A stretch of 64,000 nt of DNA, taken from Xanthostigma xanthostigma (Eukaryota > Arthropoda > Insecta > Raphidioptera > Raphidiidae). The notes below the pieces were generated by a model. It saw only the letters and a list, made by a program, of their open reading frames with translations, had not been told where the DNA came from and did not search any database. The translations under genes and the position numbers were made by a program. Below are positions 22,680 to 32,153 of the stretch, one piece after another. Every line of letters begins with the position of its first letter. Positions within the stretch are counted from its first letter, which is position 1. The stretch spans positions 9,362,001-9,426,000 of the forward strand of contig OY754473.1 in the NCBI GenBank assembly GCA_963575645.1, given 5' to 3'.

Positions 22680-22731
22680 AAACTCAACTGACTACTTGCT
22701 GTATAATATACAGCAGTAGTCAGTTGAGTTT
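22680..22731. other. Near-perfect 24-bp-arm hairpin
   Basis: AAACTCAACTGACTAC-TTGCTGTAT is followed after three bases by its complement with one base missing. The stretch between hAT-C and hAT-D (22519-22990) has no convincing gene. The hairpin could be a MITE end or a chance palindrome from a recent inversion. Confidence 0.55.
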
Positions 22732-22989
22732 ATTATTTATATGGCAATCAGAACGCGACCACTACACGACCACAAAAATCGACCGACGTTAGGATTTAAG
22801 TTACCCGGAGACGAATCGAACAAAAAAAGTTTTTTTTAAAATTGGTTAAGGCGTTTGGGCTGTACGCTGGATACAAAAAGCGTGACTCACAGATTCACAG
22901 ACAAAGCGAGTACATATCAGACGCTTCCAGCTAAAGCTTGGGTCGCGCCTAAAAAGTGGCCCGTGTACGCTATGCCTTAGTATTTTACC

Positions 22990-23116
22990 AAGCATTTTCA
23001 GGCAAAGAATGTAAACAAAGAAGCTTTGGTGGACGTTTACCAAGTATACGTCTGGATTTATGTACTATGTTACCTGTCTTCGAAAATAATCTTTCGGCTG
23101 GACAGACGATGCAGGA
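22990..23116 (-). pseudogene. hAT-D transposase, C-terminal end (left half)
   Basis: The minus strand reads VCPAERLFSKTGNI and then SRRILGKRPPKLLCLHSLPE, the end of a hAT dimerisation domain. It stops at TTAA 23117-23120, where piggyBac-A begins. The upstream half of the same domain lies on the far side of piggyBac-A at 29959-30100. Confidence 0.75.
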
Positions 23117-23277
23117 TTAACCCTATATTACACTATTTAATTAATTGTCATGAAAAAAAAATCGTTGACTTTCATTATAGGTTTTATTTATGGAAAAAAT
23201 AATTAAAAAATTTACAAAAGAAACATTTTTCAAAAAAACAATTTTTGATATTGTAGCATATCTGCTACTTTATGCGA

Positions 23278-23304
23278 GATAGGTAAATGAGAACTTACCT
23301 ATCT
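23278..23304. other. Small hairpin next to the viral-type terminal hairpin
   Basis: AGATAGGTAA and TTACCTATCT are perfect inverted copies with an 8-base loop, directly beside the 105-bp hairpin. It could be part of a larger folded viral terminus. Confidence 0.5.
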
Positions 23305-23305
23305 T

Positions 23306-23410
23306 ATTATACGATTAGCAAACGTTTACTAGGTACGACAAAATGTACGAAATTCAAATTTAATTTCGTACATTTTGTCGTACCTAGTAAACGTTTGCTA
23401 ATCGTATAAT
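23306..23410. other. 105-bp perfect terminal-type hairpin (densovirus-like inverted repeat)
   Basis: Two 49-bp arms (23306-23354 and 23362-23410) are exact complements around a 7-base loop CAAATTT. Linear single-stranded parvovirus genomes end in such hairpins, and the block to the right has the order expected next: promoter, then non-structural genes. A perfect palindrome of this length is rarely kept by chance. The alternative is a transposon hairpin. Confidence 0.72.
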
Positions 23411-23496
23411 TGTGGCGGCGGTGGCAGCTTTCAAACCATATTTCCATTATGCAGTATCTGTGATATTTGCAGTGGGCAATGACGCAATCATGTGGG

Positions 23497-23533
23497 TATA
23501 AATAGAGTCGCATTACAGCGGTATTCATCAGTT
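23497..23533 (+). promoter_or_regulatory. TATA box and initiator promoter
   Basis: TATAAATAG at 23497-23505 is followed by the arthropod initiator ATCAGTT at 23527-23533. The A of the initiator lies 33 bases after the first T, the normal spacing for TATA/Inr promoters. It faces the virus-like frames starting at 23587. Confidence 0.72.
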
Positions 23534-23586
23534 GCATTCAATAGTTTTTGCATAATACCCTGGAAGAAACAAAGAATATATTGAAA

Positions 23587-24305
23587 ATGTCTGACGCAAA
23601 AAACACACCGAGTCAAGCAAGCGGAAGCGGATCGTCCGGAGGTAACGGCGGTGACCAACAACGCGGGAACAATCCATCTCTTGATCCGAACGCCCTTTCC
23701 TTATTGGCCGGTATGTTTACAACGGAACCTGTCAGGTACGTGATCTTTTTTGCGGACGGGAGCGTTTTAAACGTAAGCGTCAACGATTTGCGCGAGGCGT
23801 TTGAAGTAGCCGCAAATTTCGCTCCCGACCGAGAAAGTGACGCGTATATCCTTTGCGTACTTTTAATTAATGCGTCGTTTTTTAACAGAACGATAAATTA
23901 TAGGTCCTGAACGAAAACTTGTCCTTGTTCCCTACCGCTGTTTTTATGATCCCGACAACAATACTTGGATAACGGCCCACGATATGGCCGTCTACTATAA
24001 TCCTCTTATCAAAAGATGGGTCTTTAAAGAACCTCATCAGATTCTCGAAAACACCGTACCGGACGAGGAGGTGAAATGCTGTTCTCGAAGTAGCAGAAGT
24101 AGAGGATGAATTTCATAACAGCCAATTTTAAATGTATAAATTTTCTAATTTACAGTGCAATCACCGAGCGCCAAGCGTCCTCGAATCGCTTTTGAGGAGG
24201 AAAACGACGAAGTGACAATAAGTCCTCTGAATGACAATGTAACAGACGGCGCTATTTATTTAAATGCAATGGGATTAATTTTGACGGTTATCAATAAACA
24301 TTTTT
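23587..24305 (+). pseudogene. Virus-like first gene, apparently spliced, three exons (NS3-position)
   Basis: An ATG at 23587 opens a frame with a Gly/Ser-rich N-terminus (SGSGSSGGNGGDQQRG), then EPVRYVIFFADGSVLNV. A second coding segment starts after ATTATAG near 23912 (LVLVPYRCFYDPDNNTW, IKRWVFKEPHQ). A third follows TTTACAG near 24155, holds a basic SAKRPR motif and ends at TAA about 24305 with AATAAA just before it. Frames of the three parts agree only if short introns with GT-AG borders are removed. I do not recognise the protein. Its place before the overlapping NS-like frames is that of NS3 in ambidensovirus-type genomes (inference). An earlier in-frame ATG exists at 23548. Confidence 0.5.
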
Positions 24306-24331
24306 AAAGTCTCGGTGGATTTTTATCATTC

Positions 24332-24945
24332 ATGTTAACTTCAGGCATTAGCGTTACCACGTTGTATAACGAGTGTCCCAAAATTAAAAAATTTCTATTT
24401 GATTTAAAATCATTAATTTGTTCTTGCGTCGAGCAGGATCCAGGACTGAAGAATGCCAACGATGGTTGGATCTCGTTACAAATGCACCGTTCAGAGGATT
24501 CATTGTTCACGATGTCGTTTACCCGACACGAATCAGATCGCTTGGAACAATTATTGAACAGATTGGCGAAACGTTATCCGGATACAACGGATTCATCTTT
24601 TTCGCGTGGCTGCACAACACAGACTTCCGGCATCTCCACACCGTCCACGATTGCCCGTGGCGCAACCGAGAATGCAGATGCAACGTCCTCGCTGGACTCC
24701 CTCTGGCTAAGCGAAAGCCAGGCACAGCTGTCCCCTCAGCAGAATACAGTCCAGAACATTGGACCCGAATACGACAATACGCGCATAAACCTACAAGATC
24801 GGTCCTGTATGTACAAACGCCCGATCCGGAGGTTTCAACATTACTGCGTACTCCGCATAATCCCCATGACTGCGTGCACGGACCCGTCGATCGACAAACT
24901 GAGTTGGTGGAAGCACACCAAGCAGATTTGATTATAAGAAATTGA
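24332..24945 (+). pseudogene. Overlapping frames resembling densovirus NS1/NS2 N-termini, truncated
   Basis: Two long plus-strand frames overlap: 24332-24931 (Ser/Thr-rich, acidic) and 24418-24945. The second contains FIVHDVVYPTRIRSLG, FFAWLHNTDFRHLH and HDCPWRNRECRC. Paired Cys and His residues before the replication-initiator domain occur in insect parvovirus NS1 proteins (from knowledge, not alignment). Overlap of NS1 and NS2 in different frames is typical of densoviruses. The frame stops near 24945, well before any superfamily-3 helicase, so replication functions are absent. The block is more GC-rich than its surroundings. Confidence 0.5.
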
Positions 24946-25089
24946 TTGTTTACAATCAAAGAATTCGCACTTTTTAAGAGTCATTATAAGGTAATACAAT
25001 AATTATAAACTATAAAATCAAAAAATAAAAACAGAAAATAATTCCCAAATTTGATTGAAAAAAATTTACATTTGATTACACTTTTTTTA

Positions 25090-25488
25090 TCAAGCATCGT
25101 GAAAAATTCTGAAACAATTTTTATTTTTGTTCATACACAAATGACAAGAACATTTATTACATTGGATGTATGAAAATCCTTTGCACTTGGGAACAGCGCA
25201 TCGTTGCCGCTTTTCCATCCATGTCGGCCAGTGACTTGTTTGATCGATGTGCACATTTTTAGGAGGTACATAGCGATTGGTTTTCCTTTTCTTTTTTTGG
25301 AGCACAGCCTCTAAATCGGATGGTCTTCCCCGTCGTTTTAAGCTTGGCCTACCAATTTTGCACAAAGTTTCAGCCACTTCCAATCTAAAATCGGCTAGTG
25401 ACATCGATTTTTCATTATTTTGTACACGCCGATATAAAAGCCACGAGTTCACGAGTGCAATATCTAAAAAATGGAAAAACAATCGCAT
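25090..25488 (-). pseudogene. piggyBac-A transposase, C-terminal part with Cys-rich finger
   Basis: The frame begins MRLFFHFLDIALVNSWLLYR, the last conserved block of the piggyBac DDE domain, then a basic linker (LKRRGRPSDL), and ends with a Cys/His domain (CAVPKCKGFSYIQCNKCSCH) like the DNA-binding finger of PGBD-type proteins. Stop near 25090. The first codon here continues TGG-TA from 28070 once pogo-D is removed, so the frame was intact when pogo-D arrived. Confidence 0.88.
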
Positions 25489-25491
25489 GTA

Positions 25492-28067
25492 GGGAGACCG
25501 GGGTAGCGAGGACCGGTTAAGATAATTTCTTCTACAAAATTTTTATTTACTATGATAATAGAATAAAACAATATATAGGCAATCTTTATGCTGTAAACAT
25601 ACGATTTTATTGCAAAACAGTAATAAAACAAATATATCATTCACAAAAAAAATTAACAAAAGTCACACTTCACTTGGTCCTCCATGCCCCGTATGGCGGG
25701 GCAAGAAGGTCCATCATATAAAAAATAGGAAAAACGTAGAAAATTATTTGCATAGTTCACAGATAAAGTCATCATCTGCTCCCGCACATTGTTCGTGAGC
25801 CCACTGCTGACAACTTGAACATATAATCCATCCTTCCCCTTGTCTACTGTCTCTGAATGAGCTGTGACAAAAAATACATAAGCAGTCACCTTCGTCTTCG
25901 CTTTCACTGTCACTGGTTCCAACATCTTTATCAACCACTCTTGACTTCTTCATCTTACTTTTTCCTTTACCCCCTCGTTTTTAAGTGTTGCGATAGTGGC
26001 CGATTTTTTCCCTCTTTTTGCGGGCACCGTCTTACTTTTACTCTCTAAATCAATTCTTCTTTTGACTGCTGCTACTTTGGATTTTTTAGCTCGCTTTTCT
26101 TCTAACGAATCTTTAGTGGGTGTGCTGGTAAGTATTATGGACTTTTCTTTTCTTCTTCCTTCGCGTCTTTCCTTTTTTTCACAGTTTGACACTGCAACAG
26201 GTGATACGATTTTCAAAATATTGGCAAATGATGAAGGGGTTTCAACTACATTCAACAAACTAGGCCCTGGGATTGCAAATGCATTCGATGAATTAGATTC
26301 AGGTTCAACAACATTTGTTGAAGTAGATGCTCGGGGTGATGTAGGAGTTTCATGCTTTGTAGACAAGTTATTTACATGTTCGCAAACCGTTGAAGGTAAA
26401 AAATCAGATTCTTCAAAAATATCTGGGTTATATGGATAGATGCCACTTCTACCAAAACCTTTGACAGCTTTGTCTATTGTGGCCACTTTCTGAAACGCCT
26501 TGCCGCTTCGACCTACCACATCGTGAATTGTGATAGCTTCTCCTTTATGGTTTGTCATATAAAAGTCGCATTCTCGAGCGTACTGAGATTTGAACGGCCC
26601 AAAAAATGTTAAATCAAGTGGTTGCATTCGGTGACTACAATGCGGTGGCAGAGTCAGCATCACTATATGATTTGCTCGTGCTTTTAACACACCCTCAAGC
26701 TGTTTATGGCTGCTGTGCCCATCTAAGATTAGTAGCACTGGCTTTTCTTTACTGGGCTTAGAATGTTCTATGAAATGATCTAAATATTTCAGGAAGTGCT
26801 CGCTGTCCATCCAACCAGATCCGTTTGCAAAACCAACTGCTCCTGGAGGAGCATTTTTTATTAATGTTGGTGCCATCCTTTTTCGAGGAAACAAATAAAA
26901 TGGGGGAATGTAGTTTCCAGTGACCGAAAATGCACAAGCCATAGTTATATTGGAACCTCTTTCTCCGCTCACGATTCGTCCGACTTGCTTTTGCCCCTTT
27001 TTTGCCAATATTTTAGTAGGTTTGGGTACAGTGCTTATACCAGTTTCATCATAGTTGTAAATATTTTCAGCACCAAAATTATATTTATCTAAAACTGTTT
27101 TCAAGAGGTTAAAAAAAAATGTTATTTGATCTTTATTGAAACCTATAGCTCTATTAAGACTGATGGCTTCTGGTTTTCGAATAGATAATTGAGGGTTTCT
27201 TTTCAAAAAACCTTGTAACCAATCCTCACCAGCCACTTTTTTTGTTTTATTGAATGGATGTTTGATTTTAAGTCTTTCTGCGAGGTCATACGCTACACGT
27301 CTCACATCTAATGGAGTAAGGCCATAAAAACTTGACTGCATCTCTATTAAATGTTCAACCAATAATTTCACATTTTCTACTGAGAACACGGGATTATATT
27401 TTCCAAACAAGGATCCGGGACAGTTCTCTGTATTTTTCTTCAGTCGTCTTAATAGACAAGTTTTTGGAATATTAAACCTTCTTTAAGCTGCTCTTATTGT
27501 TGAGGTTCCATTACGTATTTCTTGAATTGCGGCATTGGCGTCTTCTTTAGTCCAGCTAGGTACAGGACGTTTTCTTTTGTAATTTCTCATCTGCAGAAAT
27601 AAACAAATCGTGAAATTAATTGATTTCTCAGCGTAGAATAAAATACGGGGTAATGAGGACCATGGTCCTGTCTGCCCCGAACTGAGTGGTCCTCATTACC
27701 CCTATTGTAACTAAGACAAAAAGTCATCATTAACCTAGTTTTAAGAAAATGTATTGGTAATTTTTGAGGTTAGGTTTGTACCTATTTTAATGCATATCAC
27801 TACTATAAATTTAGATTTTCTTAAAATTCAATCAGTTTCTTAACAATAAACAATATAATTATAAAAAAAATTATATCAACTTACCACGAAACTTTGATTT
27901 TGTTAGAATATTGCACAACAACAATTAATTAACCTCCAACTTCAACACAGTACTAAGCCGATGTAGTACCAATCTTCAAATGCTAAATTGCGCGCGAAAT
28001 TTAAAATACTTGTAAATTAGGTGGGTGGTCCTAGTTACCCCTGTGGTCCTCGCTGCCCCGGCTTCCC
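25492..28067 (-). mobile_element. pogo-D: complete 2,576-bp pogo/Tigger-like element nested in piggyBac-A
   Basis: TA is duplicated at 25490-25491 and 28068-28069. The ends are inverted: GGGAGACCGGGGTAGCGAGG inwards from 25492 and GGGAAGCCGGGGCAGCGAGG inwards from 28067. The word GAGGACC recurs near 27650-27715 and 28026 in both orientations (subterminal repeats). The insertion splits a piggyBac Trp-Tyr codon pair and its removal leaves one TA and an open frame. It is the most complete pogo copy in the window. Confidence 0.92.
25744..27590 (-). pseudogene. pogo-D transposase, nearly intact
   Basis: ATG at 27588-27590. Domains in order: psq helix-turn-helix (about residues 10-55, IRNGTSTIRAA...RRFNIPKT), CENP-B-like second DNA-binding part (GEDWLQGFLKRNPQLSIRKP), then DDE domain with YNYDETGISTVPKPTK (first Asp), VLLILDGHSSH (second Asp), CSHRMQPLDLTFFGPF, and SGIYPYNPDIF, a basic linker with IILTSTPTKDSLEEK, and a C-terminal Cys/His finger (CIFCHSSF...WIICSSCQQWAHEQC...FICELC). 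Only two lesions are visible: an in-frame TAA at 27483-27485 in the helix-turn-helix and a frameshift in the G-run near 25971-25977 before the finger. It would act in the nucleus on the TA-flanked ends. Confidence 0.9.
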
Positions 28068-28069
28068 TA

Positions 28070-28691
28070 CCACTTTTTTGTTCTCAAATTTATTTTATAC
28101 CGCGCAATCAAGGAATCTGTTAAATCCACGCCGCTCATATGCTTATTGTAGTCTAGCACAACACTCACGGCACTTCAACTTTTTTATTTTTTTTTCTTGT
28201 CGTAGCGCTGAACTGTTTGCATAGGCAGCTGACCAATGTACGTAGATATTAGTGATACAATTTTATTGTCTTTCCAAATTGTAACACTAAGATCTATATT
28301 TTCCACAGAAGTGCAGTATTCATATGAGGTCCCTCTTTCTAATTTTTTTAAACTTCTGTCGTCTGGAAATTTGCAAGATGGTATCCTGTTTCCCCAGCGA
28401 CATAATTCCATTTTGAGCTAAATGGACCATTAGTGGAACAGTACTGTAATAATTATCAAAATAAACTTTAAAATTCATATTTTTGGGGACACCACGTAGC
28501 AATCGAACAACAATATTTGCGCTTGCTCCTAAATTTGGCTCTTCAAATCGCCTGTTTGTCCGATTGTTTTCTTGACCTGTGTAAATTTCAAAATTATACG
28601 TGAACCCTGACACTCCGGCCAAAACAAAAAGCTTATAGCCCCATTTCCGAGGCTTTACTGGTTCATGAAATTTCGGGATTTTGTGGTGCAC
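28070..28691 (-). pseudogene. piggyBac-A transposase, catalytic middle part
   Basis: Frame 28320-28691 has KIPKFHEPVKPRKWGYKLFV, YTGQENNRTNR and FKVYFDNYYSTVPLMVHLAQ, the piggyBac DDE core with the catalytic Asp in FDNYYS. 28184-28411 continues with TIWKDNKIVSLISTYIG (W-x-D-x-K block). Near 28150-28195 an A-run shift gives two stops, then NKHMSGVDLTDSLIARYK, with the third conserved Asp, up to the pogo-D insertion. Lesions are small. Confidence 0.88.
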
Positions 28692-28697
28692 AATTGT

Positions 28698-29075
28698 TCA
28701 TCTATCGGTAAATTGCTCCTTATATGGTATTTTCTGAAAGTTTTCTAATAGATGATTCATAATGGGTCTTATTTTATGAAGACGATCGTGGTCTAAATGA
28801 TCACGAGGTAACATGCTGTCATTGTCATTAAAATGAACATATTTTTTTATAAATTCGAATTGTTTCAATGATAAGCATTCTCTAATTATTTGGTTTCCAG
28901 TAACAGGAGACCAATAATGTCTGGTTCTTGGTAAATGTATAATTGAAGTCGTATACAGATACCCATAAATTTTTTTTATATCGTTACTAGTTATGACATT
29001 TGAATTATTAGGATCCTTTTGGGTTTTGAATAAATTTGACTGATAAACTATTTGATCTATAATTGTATCAGTCAT
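28698..29075 (-). pseudogene. piggyBac-A transposase, N-terminal helical part
   Basis: The frame holds IIDQIVYQSNLFKTQKDPNN, IKKIYGYLYTTSIIHLPRTR and HYWSPVTGNQIIRECLSL, the helical region before the catalytic core in piggyBac transposases, ending in HKIRPIMNHLLENFQKIPYK. It is separated by a frame change from the DDE part at 28691 and from the acidic N-terminus at 29158. Confidence 0.85.
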
Positions 29076-29157
29076 AAAATACTAAAAAAAATTAAATGGA
29101 GTTCCCAACTCTTTTACTTCCGCAGGAAGCGAAGTTTGTCCTCCAAATCTAATGTGT

Positions 29158-29502
29158 TCATTTACATGTTACCTTTTTTCCACAACACATTTTTGAATTT
29201 TTTTGTAAGTTCTTTAGTTCCTCAGTTTCTGTAATTTCATGTGTTATTTCTTCCTCCTCTTCAGATTTATCTTCACATTCAGCTCCAACTTTCGTATTAC
29301 CCCCTATTTGAATTTCGTCTTCAAAAACTATTGGCATGGATTCGATGTCAAACAGTGCCATTTCATTGTTATTCCTTTCTATTTCCTCAATTTCATCAGC
29401 GTCATCCGAAACGTCACCAAGTTCATCTTCGCTGTCCGAAAAATCAGCTAAAATTTTTGTTATTTCTTCCTCCGTAAGCCTTTTTTGATTCGAAAAGGCC
29501 AT
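29158..29502 (-). pseudogene. piggyBac-A transposase, acidic N-terminus
   Basis: ATG at about 29502 (MAFSNQKRLTEEEITKILA) begins an acidic N-terminal region (DFSDSEDELGDVSDDADEIE, DKSEEEEE) usual for piggyBac-type proteins. Methionines further upstream are less likely starts since the acidic domain normally begins the protein. The frame stops at 29158 before the helical part resumes in another frame. Confidence 0.75.
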
Positions 29503-29958
29503 CCTAAATACCAAAGAATAAATGTGAAAAAAAAACAAAACAGTTAATTGTTGTGGATAATTGTAGCACATATGATACATTATTAAAACTTACTAATAAT
29601 AACTTGTTTTATGTAATACTTAATTTGTTTTTATTTTAAAAATAACTGCCAGTATTCGAAACTATGTAACAATAATTTTACAATGTAATAATTAATAAAC
29701 AAAATACTGTTTTTTCTACTTTAAATACACCCTATATTATCAACGCGCACACACTAGGTAAAGTACCTCTGAAATACGTAAAAATCTACTCACAGATCCA
29801 TCTAACGATTACTACTGTAACTGTATATACCTAACATAGCTATTTTCATAAGCAGATATGTAACAAAGTGTAATAGAGTCAATTTTTTCAATAATATAAA
29901 TATTTATATAAATTCTTTTGACGTATCATATCTGATACAAAGTGAAATAGAGGGTTAA

Positions 29959-30100
29959 CAAATATTTCGAAGCCATCGACGATAGCTTTGGGAAAGTTCC
30001 CGTATGCTTACCACGCTTCAAGCGGATCACTTTTTAGACCAGACAGCGATGACCTCGTGTTCTCATTTGAGTTTGTTGTTTCAAAAAGTTTCTGGTGGCT
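29959..30100 (-). pseudogene. hAT-D transposase, right half of the dimerisation domain
   Basis: The minus strand reads a degraded SGLKSDPLEAW and then FPKLSSMASKYL up to the TTAA at 29955, and continues at 23116 with the PASSV-x-x-ERLFSK block. It shows that piggyBac-A entered a hAT gene. The rest of 30101-30376 gave no clear coding match. Confidence 0.65.
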
Positions 30101-30376
30101 TCTCCATATCGCCGCTGTTAATGCAAAAAGTCATATGTCGAAAAACCCAACTTTTCAGGAGAAAGAAAAATTGTTCTATTTTATTTGGGCTAGGTGTATT
30201 GACTTCAAATTTATATTTTACGTTTTAAAGGGTGTTTGATATCACAGAAAAATATCCACCAAAGGGTTATCATGGTGATTAACAGATTTATTACAACATA
30301 CAACTTTTTGCAAAATAATGTGAAGGAAATAAATAGACATAAGACATTTTGTTATCACATTTCTATAATTAAATTA

Positions 30377-31041
30377 CCACCGTTCGCTACATTGTTAAGA
30401 AACACCCGATGGTGACATTGTTTGAGAAATAAATTTTTCTAATATGCAATGTAACAATGGGTGTTTCTTAACAATGTAGCGAACGGTGGCTACACCTGTA
30501 AGTTATTTGTTATAGTTATACGTCCTATATCGTATGAAAATTCACATATAAATATTTAGAAAAGTTTTCAGCCATAAGTTTCAACATTAGAAGTCTTAAT
30601 AAAACAGAAATTAAATCTGTGATTTAAGACTGATAATTAATTAATGAAACATATTTCATCTTTGATTCACCTATAACTCTCACTTCTGTGAAGGTTCATA
30701 TCTAGCGTTACTTAAAATAAAATTAGCTCTCGCATGATGTGAAATAAACAGTTAGAAATTGCTATATATTAGAATGATGAATTGATCTTGTTGTGTCACT
30801 GTGGAGTAATTCTTCAATAAATAAAATTATCGACCAATATTATTTATTGAAGAGTTCTAATCAGACGTTAATCAAAGATTTGAATACTGTGGAGTAATGT
30901 AACTCAGTCCGCCGCGATAGTGGAAAGATTCGGGGTTCGTATCCCGATGGTGACATTGTTTGAGAAATAAATTTTTCTAATATGCAATGTAACAATGGGT
31001 GTTTCTTAACAATGTAGCGAACGGTGGCTACACCTGTAAGT
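30377..31041. repeat. Penelope-associated repeats: inverted 31-bp arms and a 99-bp direct duplication
   Basis: A 31-bp sequence at 30377-30407 (CCACCGTTCGCTACATTGTT...) is exactly inverted at 30459-30489. The stretch 30405-30503 is repeated in direct orientation at 30943-31041, where it runs into the Penelope coding end. Partial tandem and inverted copies at their ends are characteristic of Penelope-like elements. At about 30893-30955 there is a tRNA-like piece with a B box (GGTTCGTATCC), possibly a SINE scrap. I see no other gene in this stretch. Confidence 0.65.
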
Positions 31042-32080
31042 CATTTATATGTTGTTTGACTCTCGACTCTAAAAACTGTTTTGTCTGTCCTATGTAACAA
31101 AGGTTACATGAACAAGGAATCTTATAAATTACACAAGATTGCTGTTCTTTACTTAAAGGATCTTTTAATTTAGTATATAAGCTGTTAACTCTAGACAAAT
31201 TATAAAACGCCAATCTTACATTCGTACCTACAAAGCATCTATTAATATCATACGATAACCCTGCAATGTAGGGAAACCTACAATATTTTATGGTGTTTCT
31301 TCCTCGAGCCAAATTATCAAACAATAAACGACTGCTCATATCCTGCTTAAACTTTATCATGATAATATCAATAAGACTTATAGTACCCATTCTTTAGTAG
31401 TAACGATCTAATGAAGTCAAAATTTTTTTCATAGAATTGACTAGCACTCAACCTGACTATCCTATCTAAAATTCCAGTAATCATTCCTACTTTTTGTGAC
31501 CGAGGGTGATTAGAATCATAATTTAACAATCTACCAGAGCTGATAGGCTTCACAAACCAATCAGTAACGAGATCCCTATTAATCCTTTTTACCAAGATAT
31601 CCAGAAATGCGATACAATTATCTTTTTCCACTTCCATGGTAAATTGGATATCATCATTAAAACTATTAAACAAATTCAGGTCGTTGTCAACCTCTCTCCT
31701 CGGAACCGCTGCTATCGTATCATCTACATATAACTTGATAAACTGAATTTCGAATGGTAACACGCTTATAATTTGATCTATTACATAATTCATTACAATA
31801 TTGGCTATAGCAGGGCTAGCTGGATTACCCATGCTACTCCCTTCTATTTGCGCGTAGAACTGACCCTTGAAAACAAAATAGCTCGACATATAACAAAATT
31901 TAATTAATTTAACCAACATATCTTTAGGAGCTTTAATCAACGGTGCAATGTTATCCCACGTCTCATCAATAATTTTCAATACTAGATCTTGTTTGACATT
32001 AGTATAAAGCGATACCACATCTAACGAAATTAAAACGTAATCAAAAATAATAGCTTTAATGTATTATAATAGCAATTAAA
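31028..32080 (-). pseudogene. Penelope-like element: reverse transcriptase and GIY-YIG endonuclease, 5'-truncated
   Basis: Frame 31368-32018 has DVVSLYTNV-like sequence, IEGSSMGNPASPAIANIVMN and IKLYVDDTIAA, the catalytic box of Penelope RTs, then VEKDNCIAFLDILVKR and NSNHPRSQK-like (YDSNHPRSQKVGMITGIL). After a short frame overlap, 31028-31390 carries the linker and the GIY-YIG domain (CVIYKIPCSCNLCYIGQTKQ, RVKQHIND). The order RT then GIY-YIG defines the class. The N-terminal part ends at TA 32081, where pogo-E is inserted. One frameshift separates the two frames. Confidence 0.9.
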
Positions 32081-32153
32081 TAGGGTAGTGGAACCAGTGT
32101 TGGACACTTTAAGTGCTACAATTATACATTTGGCTCAGGATAAATAAGAAATA

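Larger units (their letters stand above)
23121..29954 (-). mobile_element. piggyBac-A: 6.83-kb piggyBac element with nested pogo and densovirus-like DNA
   Basis: TTAA is present on both sides (23117-23120 and 29955-29958). The inverted ends agree: CCCTATATTACACTATTTA inwards from 23121 and CCCTCTATTTCACTTTGTA inwards from 29954, 15 of 19 positions equal. The transposase is on the minus strand in pieces (29158-29502, 28698-29075, 28070-28691, 25090-25488). Two blocks make the element oversize: pogo-D at 25492-28067 and the virus-like block at about 23280-24960 between the transposase stop and the left end. The host DNA is hAT-D, whose reading rejoins across it. Stretches 29503-29954 and 24961-25089 are non-coding ends of the element. 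Confidence 0.9.

Noticed and set aside
24519..24959. Minus-strand 146-codon frame
   Set aside because: Opposite to the overlapping NS-like frames; composition effect of the GC-richer block.
25996..26439. Plus-strand 147-codon frame
   Set aside because: Antisense to the linker of the pogo-D transposase.
29988..30239. Plus-strand 83-codon frame
   Set aside because: Opposite to the hAT-D coding remnant; no recognisable domain.
30893..30955. tRNA gene
   Set aside because: A B box is present but no cloverleaf with acceptor stem pairing could be drawn; at most a SINE fragment.
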